Source of the DNA: Bacteroidales bacterium
GTDB lineage: Bacteria; Bacteroidota; Bacteroidia; Bacteroidales; P3
DNA: 10,714 nucleotides
Assembly: GCA_031286005.1 (NCBI GenBank)
Contig: JAITVC010000218.1
Span: 1-10,714, forward strand
Reading direction: 5' to 3'
The notes beneath the pieces are model-generated. The model made no database searches. It worked only from the letters and a program-made list of their open reading frames with translations, and was not told where the DNA came from. Position numbers and translations under genes: made by a program. Below, piece after piece: positions 6,201-10,714 of this stretch (position 1 is the first letter of the stretch; every line of letters begins with the position of its first letter).

Positions 6201-7780
6201 CACGACAAGACTCATTGAGATTTCGTTCGCCTGTTGCGGAATACAATTTGGAGACCACAGAACTGGAACTTCAACAAGTGCGCATTATTTACACGGCGGA
6301 TATTGCAGTGCAACCCGAACAAGGTAATATCTTGATTGGTAAAGATGCCGTGATGAAATCTTTCGGCAACGCTAATCTTTTGATTGCAGTTGAAAATGGT
6401 TGGCATGATATTCATGATGCGGAAGTTACTATTCAAGGACGTACGAAATACACGGCAAGCGGTATTTACAATTATCAAGATGTAATCGGCGACAGACAGC
6501 CGATAAGGTTTGAAAAAATATCGCCCGATCGTGATGGAATCAGTACGGGAACGACCAAAATAGATGCGGATAGTAATTTTGCCATGAGTCCGGCATTTAA
6601 TTTTGCAGGACAAATCACATTGCGAGCCGATGATTCATTGCTGCAATTCTCAGGACAAGCGATGATCAATCATATTTGTGAAGAAGAGGACAATCGCACG
6701 TGGTTTAATTTTACAACATTCATCAATCCCAAACAAGTGGAAATTCCCATTACGGAATTGAGCAAAGAAAAAACCGGAAAGCGTGTTGGCTCCGGATTCT
6801 ACTTGACGAATCAAGGCGATCTCTTTCCGGCCTTTCTTACTGCTATCAAGAGTACGGATAAAATCGTAATGAACAAAAGCGGTGTCTTGTTTTATGATTC
6901 TGTTCGCAAAGCATACGTGATACAGCCATTGGAACAGGAAACGAATCTTGAAAGCGAACAATTGATTTACAATACGGCTGACTGTTCGCTTAAAGCCTAC
7001 GGAACACCGAATTTTAATCTGGATTTAGGTCGTGTGGGACTGGCAAATTTCGGAACATTATATCACAATTACCGTGATGCAAGCACATTGTTCGACGGCG
7101 TTATAGGTTTGAAATTTTTCTTTGATGAGAAAGCGTTGGAGCAATTTTCCGCGAGTTTGGAAAAGGCCGAAGGCGATGGCGCAGAGCAAAGTATTGACAA
7201 GTTCATGGATTACGTGTATGCCGAGTTACCGCAACGCGATGCAGAACGTGCTCTTCGAGAAATAGAAACATATGGAGCCCTTCGTCGGATACCATCGGAA
7301 TTAGAACAAACCATTTTGCTATCGGATGTGAAAATGCAATGGGATAACGTATCACGATCGTTTGTATCTATGGGTAAGTTGGGTATTGCAACGGTTGGCG
7401 AAAATCAGATTAATAAATATGTGAATGGCACTTTGCAAATTATCAAAAGTCGGCGTGGCGATGCTATTAATTTGTATGTGGAGATCAGCCGTAGGGAGTG
7501 GTATTTTTTCTCGTACAGCGATGGCTTGATGCAAGTGATTTCTTCGGATGAAGATTTCAATGATGCTATTTTGATGCTCAAGGCCTCGAAACGCAAACAA
7601 AAGAAGGGTGGGGAAGGTAGCGGCAGTTACGAGTTTGACCTGTCGTCGATGCGCAAAAAAACTGATTTCGTTTTTAAAACCAATGCCATAAGAAATGCGA
7701 TGAACGAGGAAGAAGAATCGGAGGAAGACAACTATGAGAATAGAGACGAAGAAGAGGGGGATGATGAAGAAGGAGAATAA
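3215..7780 (+). CDS. Large secreted protein of unknown function (1521 residues)
   Basis: I know no function for this protein. From memory it resembles a large conserved Bacteroidota family of about 1500 residues. The open frame extends back to 3140, but the ATG at 3215 is preferred: it gives a clear signal peptide (MKRFAFIVCCLFLFVPVEGQ, cleavage near Gly19-Gln20) and an ATGA overlap with prmA. About 25-270 looks helical; the rest appears mainly beta-stranded. Residues about 480-515 (MLLRMASMGFLRYD) could be a winged-helix-like patch. Similar segments at 714-724, 759-788 and 851-880 share the pattern L-x(4)-G-[LM]-I-x-x-G followed by F-x-T-x-T, suggesting internal duplication. A basic cluster (SKRKQKK, 1458-1464) precedes a strongly acidic tail (17 of the last 24 residues). 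There is no transmembrane helix after the signal, no lipobox, and I noticed no sorting domain. Periplasmic or outer-membrane-associated location is inferred. The frame is intact. Confidence 0.9.
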   Translation: MKRFAFIVCCLFLFVPVEGQTFKTFSGDDATFLEECKQYFLSDRNAEKKQKEKAIELVGQFSVFFNTLSREETVAFLNMCSAALNANMRPFPTFENVLKSAVSFYTSGQYATSFYQYVRALTMLAENRKMRDFDSFLKSTNRLFETGFIYESMSAKWYVDGEWLFEFYESKPRFVFLKTNLTCYANRDSTKVHLTQGAFYPLQSLWEGKTGLVDFARAGYDLNEMFIQLNEYVINLKTSRYQADSVNFFNKIYFQKPMFGRMEEKVLPNVKVGQASYPRFVSYESNLKIDNLFPNVDFEGQYMQMGSRVKCGEKEETALLKFRQNDEIILTVLAKNFIFGRQRISTPLAEVRIPLDDGEILHSTCEVRYDDTRRELSVLHPAMNAFKNPIHNSYHELDMYVEAIYWQIDSTQMEFRMLKIPNHEGIGVFESKQFFSAQDIQVLMEQIDYNPLFVLRKMSEEFRTETLLVSSVADYFRQDVTQTKVMLLRMASMGFLRYDAENETVVLQDKLFHFLQASAKRADYDILRIVSQQTDTANAILDIKTRDLSIFGVEKIDLSTAQNVYVIPDRQSVIVKKNRDFTFKGTVHCGKFDFIASSCYFDYDQFKIAMDTVEILEFSVKHGTPDIYGNYSLKAIETAIEQLAGEILIDSVANKSGKDYYPQYPIFTSNKDSYVRYDKPDIQNGVYTFDKFFYTIYPFKLERLNNFETDKLKFEGHLTSSGMFPDIFKELRVMPDFSLGFETVAPDSAWPVYQGRGKFYDTLYLSNDGLIGSGKLDFLTSTNFSDRFIFMPDSVNAIIQVFDVEAQSIGAEFPTAAAKLAQLHWRPYRNFFSTTNNVDGFSIFDDEIVFYGELILADTGMIANGRAVFKTNTEMQSEKFVVKNRELISDQVKFGIKSKDGKITAIESKDYSVRVNFDEQKGYLQSNHPDNFVGFPFNQYVCYMNELEWDMKTNLVLLKNSKKSSYTDEQLNRMTLRELVAIGDDLPGSDFVSQHARQDSLRFRSPVAEYNLETTELELQQVRIIYTADIAVQPEQGNILIGKDAVMKSFGNANLLIAVENGWHDIHDAEVTIQGRTKYTASGIYNYQDVIGDRQPIRFEKISPDRDGISTGTTKIDADSNFAMSPAFNFAGQITLRADDSLLQFSGQAMINHICEEEDNRTWFNFTTFINPKQVEIPITELSKEKTGKRVGSGFYLTNQGDLFPAFLTAIKSTDKIVMNKSGVLFYDSVRKAYVIQPLEQETNLESEQLIYNTADCSLKAYGTPNFNLDLGRVGLANFGTLYHNYRDASTLFDGVIGLKFFFDEKALEQFSASLEKAEGDGAEQSIDKFMDYVYAELPQRDAERALREIETYGALRRIPSELEQTILLSDVKMQWDNVSRSFVSMGKLGIATVGENQINKYVNGTLQIIKSRRGDAINLYVEISRREWYFFSYSDGLMQVISSDEDFNDAILMLKASKRKQKKGGEGSGSYEFDLSSMRKKTDFVFKTNAIRNAMNEEEESEEDNYENRDEEEGDDEEGE

Positions 7781-7794
7781 AATCACGGAAAAGG

Positions 7795-7835
7795 AAATCG
7801 CTCAAACATACAGTATCCATGCGTTTGAGCGATTT
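7795..7835. terminator. Perfect 13-bp hairpin, likely bidirectional terminator
   Basis: AAATCGCTCAAAC (7795-7807) pairs perfectly with GTTTGAGCGATTT (7823-7835) around a 15-nt loop. It lies 14 bp after the TAA of the 1521-residue gene and 10 bp beyond the 3' end of the opposing tRNA. The stem ends in A-A-A / T-T-T, followed rightward by GTTTGG and leftward by CCTTTTCC, so it could stop transcripts from both directions. The structure is seen directly; the terminator role is inferred from its position between convergent units. Confidence 0.8.
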
Positions 7836-7845
7836 GTTTGGGGAG

Positions 7846-7918
7846 AGCCTCTTGTCGGACTTGAACCAACGACCTATTCATTACGAATGAATTGCTCTAC
7901 CAGCTGAGCTAAAGAGGC
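7846..7918 (-). tRNA. tRNA-Thr (anticodon CGU)
   Basis: The minus strand folds as a complete 73-nt cloverleaf. Acceptor stem: GCCTCTT with AAGAGGC. D arm: GCTC, loop AGCTGGTA, GAGC. Anticodon arm: ATTCA, loop TTCGTAA, TGAAT. The variable loop is AGGTC, and the T arm is GTTGG, loop TTCAAGT, CCGAC (one G-U pair). The anticodon CGU reads the threonine codon ACG. The discriminator base is U, and no CCA is encoded (TCTCCCC follows), so CCA must be added enzymatically. A strong promoter lies just upstream and a hairpin 10 bp downstream, so it appears to be a single-gene unit. Confidence 0.97.
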
Positions 7919-7930
7919 GAAAAAGGATTG

Positions 7931-7961
7931 CAAAGATATGAAAAAAAATTGGAATATCAAA
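7931..7961 (-). promoter_or_regulatory. tRNA-Thr promoter (TTTG-N19-TATCTTTG)
   Basis: On the minus strand a -33 TTTG (7961-7958) is followed by exactly 19 bp and the -7 box TATCTTTG (7938-7931), a full match to the Bacteroidota housekeeping consensus. Initiation would fall near 7926, about 8 nt before the mature 5' end of the tRNA. The -33 box overlaps the stop codon of the acyl-CoA reductase gene upstream. Confidence 0.85.
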
Positions 7962-8982
7962 ATTTTCCCAAAAACAACATTGTATCTATGCCATCGGCAT
8001 AATCCATAAGTTTTGTTTTTTGTGCAATCCCAAAAGGAATATCACTGTGTGAAACGATGCATTGCAATTGCTCTTTTTGCATTTCTAAAATACGCCGAAC
8101 ATCAGCCAAATCCGAATAATAGTCGTAATAAACAACCGAGATTGGCGGTGTTGAGGCGGAGTTTTCCATCAAAGTGAACAGGTCGGTATTTATGGATTTT
8201 TGTGCATTCAACGCTGAAACCACTTGTTGGTATTGATAATTGCTTTGATACAAATGATGTTGTTTCAAACTTTCCTGCAATTCGGTTTGACTTTGCGAAA
8301 CATCTGTCAGAGGTTGAAAATCGTACTCCTTCGGTACCCACAATTTTGTTACATTGCGACAACCTAACCCAAAATAACGAAACATATCTTCAAATAAACC
8401 GTGTAATTCATCCGTAGTTTCGCTGCCGTCCAAAATCGCACAACTCGTGCGATGCCCGCGAATGAGATGCGGATATTTGGAAAAATACTCGTGAAAATGC
8501 GCCACAGCCTGCCGTCCACCGGTCGCAATGATAGCATCAAATCCTTTGATGATGCGGTCTTCAAAATGAATGTAATGCAAAAATTCCGATTCAATATCAA
8601 TCAATTTTTGGGATAAATATCGTAACAAAACCGTGTCTTTTGAAGATAATTTACAGATGATTTTATGCCCGGCAACCAGTACAGACAAGAAATCTCGAAA
8701 CCCTACTAACGGCAAGTTTCCAGCCATAATAACAGCCACAGTCTTGGATAAAGTTTGGTTATGCAGAAACGGATAATGCGCCAGCCATTCGGATAAGTTT
8801 TCCGCATTCAAATCATCAGCAACGGCTTGTAAGGCAAAACTAATATTATCGTCCGTAAACCAAGCATTCTCGCAGTTTGCTTGTGTTATGACTGCCGAAA
8901 ATTCTGCATTTGGAGTCTGCAATTGCTCTCTTAAAAAATGGCCTAATTTGACAAAAGCTGATAATCTATTTTGATATGTCAT
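7957..8982 (-). CDS. LuxC-family acyl-CoA reductase
   Basis: Member of the LuxC family within the aldehyde dehydrogenase superfamily, which reduces fatty acyl-thioesters to aldehydes with NAD(P)H. The 341-residue protein is shorter than luminescence LuxC proteins (about 480), as I recall is usual for Bacteroidota versions. Motifs are VAVIMAGNLPLVGFRDFLSV (82-101), AGHKIICKLSSKD (104-116), IATGG (152-156, dinucleotide-binding turn), RGHRTSCAIL (175-184) and FGLGCRNVTKLWVP (204-217), where Cys208 is the likely nucleophile. There is no signal peptide, so it is cytoplasmic. No luxD, luxE or luciferase gene is visible, so bioluminescence is not implied; a role in lipid or aldehyde metabolism is only a guess. 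The start at 8982 lies 21 bp from a divergent gene, with a TAACTTTG box about 30 bp upstream. Its end overlaps the -33 box of tRNA-Thr. Confidence 0.88.
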   Translation of the reverse strand: MTYQNRLSAFVKLGHFLREQLQTPNAEFSAVITQANCENAWFTDDNISFALQAVADDLNAENLSEWLAHYPFLHNQTLSKTVAVIMAGNLPLVGFRDFLSVLVAGHKIICKLSSKDTVLLRYLSQKLIDIESEFLHYIHFEDRIIKGFDAIIATGGRQAVAHFHEYFSKYPHLIRGHRTSCAILDGSETTDELHGLFEDMFRYFGLGCRNVTKLWVPKEYDFQPLTDVSQSQTELQESLKQHHLYQSNYQYQQVVSALNAQKSINTDLFTLMENSASTPPISVVYYDYYSDLADVRRILEMQKEQLQCIVSHSDIPFGIAQKTKLMDYADGIDTMLFLGKF

Positions 8983-9000
8983 GAAAAAAGTGTATTTTTG
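8970..9000 (+). promoter_or_regulatory. Rightward promoter for the 309-residue protein (TTTG-N19-TATTTTTG)
   Basis: TTTG (8970-8973) and TATTTTTG (8993-9000) are separated by 19 bp, the consensus arrangement for Bacteroidota. The -33 box lies in the first codons of the opposing acyl-CoA reductase gene. The -7 box ends three bases before the first ATG at 9004, so the transcript would start at or inside the start codon region, implying a leaderless message or use of the second ATG (9007). Confidence 0.75.
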
Positions 9001-9003
9001 TAA

Positions 9004-9933
9004 ATGATGAACAAAGTTACGAAAAATATTTCACTTTTTGTCTGTTTTCTGTTTTCAGCCTGTTTAGGTATGTCTCAGTCAGCATTCGATTTTGCAAAAG
9101 CCGAAACAGATATGCTAAAATTGTTTGAAACTCTATCCAAAGGCGAGAATCAACACATTCGCTACAATGCCAACGAGCAATTTTTAGATTTGTTAAAAAC
9201 CACATTGGCCGAAAACGGAGCTTTCGATTATCCGTTTGCACATCTTCCTTGTGAAAAACTGATGTCCAAAGATAAGCGTTTCCGCATGTTCAACTGGATA
9301 GTTCCAAAAGAGGAAGGTATGGAATTTTTTGCTGTAATGATCATTCATAACGCTCAAAAAAAGACTTATCAGATTATCCAACTAACCGATGATAGTGATG
9401 CTATTTTCGATCTTCCGAATGCAACGCTTGATAAAGACCATTGGTATGGTGCCTACTACACAGAAATAATCCAAACCAAAACAGACAGCCGCACGTATTA
9501 CACGTTGCTGGGTTGGAACGGAAATGACAAAACCACAAATCGCAAAGTTATCGAAGTTCTAACGTTCAAAGCCAACGGAGAGCCCGTGTTCGGCGCCAAT
9601 ATATTCACTTGGAAAAAAGAAAAATCCAAACGCAGAATATTCGAATATTCTCGCAAAGGCTCAATGATTTTGCGCTATGATTATCAAAGTTACGGCGAAC
9701 CGGTAGGAACTCCCAAACCCGGACAAAAGCAGAAGGAAAAACTAATTAAATCGTACATGATTGTGTTCGATCGTTTGATACCGCCAAATCCGGAATTGGT
9801 CAATAACCCGGAAGCCTATATTGCAGCAGGAGGTGTGTACGATGCTTTGGTTTGGATCAACGGACGATGGGTGTTGAAAGTCGATGTTCTCGCTCAAAAT
9901 CCGGATCCGCCGAAAAGACGCCGTAGGCGTTAA
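9004..9933 (+). CDS. Secreted protein of unknown function (309 residues)
   Basis: No function is recognised. From memory, similar proteins of about 300 residues with a VFDRLIP-N-P-E-L motif are widespread in Bacteroidota. Residues 1-25 form a signal peptide (NISLFVCFLFSACLGMSQS). Cleavage could follow Gly22-Met23-Ser24-Gln25; a lipoprotein at Cys20 is possible but the preceding FSA is a poor lipobox. The mature part looks soluble and rich in strands, with YTLLGWNGND (166-175), FEYSRKGSMILRYDYQSYGE (213-232), IVFDRLIPPNPEL (253-265) and VYDALVWINGRWVLKVDV (278-295). It ends in Lys followed by five Arg, encoded by a small inverted repeat. Two ATGs (9004, 9007) open the frame. It diverges from the acyl-CoA reductase gene by 21 bp and its TAA overlaps the stop codon of convergent dnaX. 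Periplasmic location is inferred. Confidence 0.88.
   Translation: MMNKVTKNISLFVCFLFSACLGMSQSAFDFAKAETDMLKLFETLSKGENQHIRYNANEQFLDLLKTTLAENGAFDYPFAHLPCEKLMSKDKRFRMFNWIVPKEEGMEFFAVMIIHNAQKKTYQIIQLTDDSDAIFDLPNATLDKDHWYGAYYTEIIQTKTDSRTYYTLLGWNGNDKTTNRKVIEVLTFKANGEPVFGANIFTWKKEKSKRRIFEYSRKGSMILRYDYQSYGEPVGTPKPGQKQKEKLIKSYMIVFDRLIPPNPELVNNPEAYIAAGGVYDALVWINGRWVLKVDVLAQNPDPPKRRRRR
9012..9019 (-). promoter_or_regulatory. Leftward -7 box for the acyl-CoA reductase gene (TAACTTTG)
   Basis: CAAAGTTA on the plus strand gives TAACTTTG on the minus strand, a match to TAnnTTTG, 29 bp upstream of the reductase ATG. No -33 TTTG is evident 19-21 bp further upstream. Initiation near 9008 would give a leader of about 26 nt. 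The box sits inside the coding start of the divergent 309-residue gene (codons 3-6). Confidence 0.5.
9917..9931. terminator. Small G/C-rich hairpin at convergent stop codons
   Basis: ACGCC (9918-9922), loop GTA, GGCGT (9926-9930), extendable by one G-U pair at 9917/9931. Read leftward the stem is followed by CTTTTC, read rightward by TAATATTGTATTT. It overlaps the last codons of the rightward gene and lies just past the dnaX stop codon. With a five-to-six-pair stem, terminator function is possible but weakly supported. Confidence 0.35.
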
Positions 9934-10714
9934 TATTGTATTTCCAAATCTAAAACTTCACGCAGGCGTTTTAATTCCGGATTCTTTTCGGATAATTTGG
10001 CAAATTTCTCGCCCGGTGTATAAAGAACATTCTGCACCTGCATTTCGCTAACGGCTGTTTTTAACTGCAATGAACCATTATTCAGCGCTTTTCGCAGATA
10101 TTGCATCACGTCTGATTTCTTTTCTACCAAAAATGCCTCTTGTATTTGACTGGCCAACGTAATTTCGATAGTTTGTCCATCCAAACGGACTTGCGACGTG
10201 TTGAGAACATTCAAAAATGCCGGATCATCGCTATGGATTTCGGAATAGGATTTCCACGCATGTTGCATATCTTCTGTCGTAATTGATTTGGCGCTTTCAA
10301 CCAAATTAATTTCTTTCACTTCCGGCTTGCTCGACTCGGCTAATGCGGATTTCAGCGAAATGGTCGATTTGGATTTAACCGGTTGTTGAGATGAATTTTG
10401 AGGAACGCTAATCTCAATAGGACGAGGTTCGCTCTCGTTGGGTTTATGGCTTTCTATCGGGACAGTATCCGTTTTTATAGGTTGTGCCGGAGGAGTTGCA
10501 ACTGTTGTCGGTGGTGCAATAAGGGTTGGATCGGCTGGTTTTACGTCAACTTCGGGCAAAAAAAAACTGGCTATTTGCATCAAGGCAATTTCTATGGAAA
10601 GACGCTTGTTGTTCGCATTTTTGTAGTTCAAATCACACTGGTTGTTGAGGTCTAACGCCTTGATTAAAAACGGTACGGAACACGCTTGCGCCTGTTGCAG
10701 GTATTTCGCTTTGA
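9930..10714 (-). CDS. dnaX: DNA polymerase III subunit gamma/tau, C-terminal 260 residues (partial)
   Basis: The gamma/tau subunit is the ATPase of the clamp loader; it loads the beta clamp and links polymerase cores at the replication fork. The visible part lacks the N-terminal AAA+ domain, which lies beyond the right edge. Fragment residues 1-49 belong to the domain III collar: NNQCDLNYKNANNKRLSIEI (23-42) followed by ALMQIAS is typical of Bacteroidota DnaX. Residues about 52-145 form a low-complexity linker rich in Pro, Thr, Ser and Glu. About 148-260 is a folded tail beginning ITTEDMQHAWKSY and ending with YTPGEKFAKLSEKNPELKRL (231-250), also typical of the phylum. The frame is open to 10714, so a start at the TTG near 10631 is not real. 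I saw no A-rich slippery site for producing a short gamma form in the visible part. The stop codon overlaps that of the convergent gene. Confidence 0.93.
   Translation of the reverse strand, partial: KAKYLQQAQACSVPFLIKALDLNNQCDLNYKNANNKRLSIEIALMQIASFFLPEVDVKPADPTLIAPPTTVATPPAQPIKTDTVPIESHKPNESEPRPIEISVPQNSSQQPVKSKSTISLKSALAESSKPEVKEINLVESAKSITTEDMQHAWKSYSEIHSDDPAFLNVLNTSQVRLDGQTIEITLASQIQEAFLVEKKSDVMQYLRKALNNGSLQLKTAVSEMQVQNVLYTPGEKFAKLSEKNPELKRLREVLDLEIQY

Noticed and set aside
7352..7786. 144-residue leftward frame with hydrophobic N-terminus at the end of the giant gene
   Set aside because: Its hydrophobic run (Phe/Leu/Ile/Val) is simply the reverse complement of the acidic GAA/GAG-rich tail; no promoter or start context supports it.
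9020..9039. Lipoprotein assignment for the 309-residue protein (Cys20)
   Set aside because: The residues before Cys20 (Phe-Ser-Ala) fit the lipobox poorly and a signal peptidase I site a few residues later is at least as good, so it was left undecided and not called.
10400..10631. TTG at about 10631 as start of a separate 233-residue protein
   Set aside because: The frame stays open to the right edge and the additional residues continue the DnaX domain III pattern, so this is an internal codon.

Overview
The window reads as a chromosomal segment of a member of the Bacteroidota, most likely of the Bacteroidales; I cannot place it to genus. The main reasons are: (i) several intergenic regions carry the Bacteroidota sigma-factor -7 box (TAnnTTTG), four times as the identical word TATCTTTG; (ii) no Shine-Dalgarno sequences are evident; (iii) the DnaX C-terminus, the LuxC-like acyl-CoA reductase and two large secreted proteins look like families I know from this phylum. 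No mobile element, phage gene or CRISPR array was seen.

Layout. Positions 1-97 (minus) hold the first 32 codons of a gene leaving the window, possibly a DUF6261-type protein. A 392-bp gap (98-489) contains five tandem 41-bp units and two divergent TATCTTTG boxes. The rightward box serves ansA (cytoplasmic asparaginase, 490-1527). An A/T-rich inverted repeat and another TATCTTTG box precede a compact unit: tpiA (1630-2388), prmA (2391-3218, 2-nt gap) and a gene for a 1521-residue secreted protein of unknown function (3215-7780, ATGA overlap with prmA). This unit ends at a 13-bp perfect hairpin (7795-7835).

The right part is mostly on the other strand: tRNA-Thr(CGU) (7846-7918) with a near-ideal promoter reaching into the end of the preceding gene, and a LuxC-family acyl-CoA reductase (7957-8982). 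Only 21 bp away, a divergent gene (9004-9933) encodes a 309-residue secreted protein of unknown function. It collides tail-to-tail with dnaX (DNA polymerase III gamma/tau, 9930-10714, cut by the window edge); the two stop codons share the palindrome TTAA.

The genes form no single pathway. ansA, tpiA, prmA, tRNA-Thr and dnaX are housekeeping functions, and most of the novelty lies in regulation and in the two uncharacterised exported proteins. The strongest leads are the 1521-residue protein translationally coupled to prmA, the 41-bp array that probably forms a long transcribed leader, and the crossed promoters between the acyl-CoA reductase and the 309-residue protein. No clear new multi-gene system is visible.
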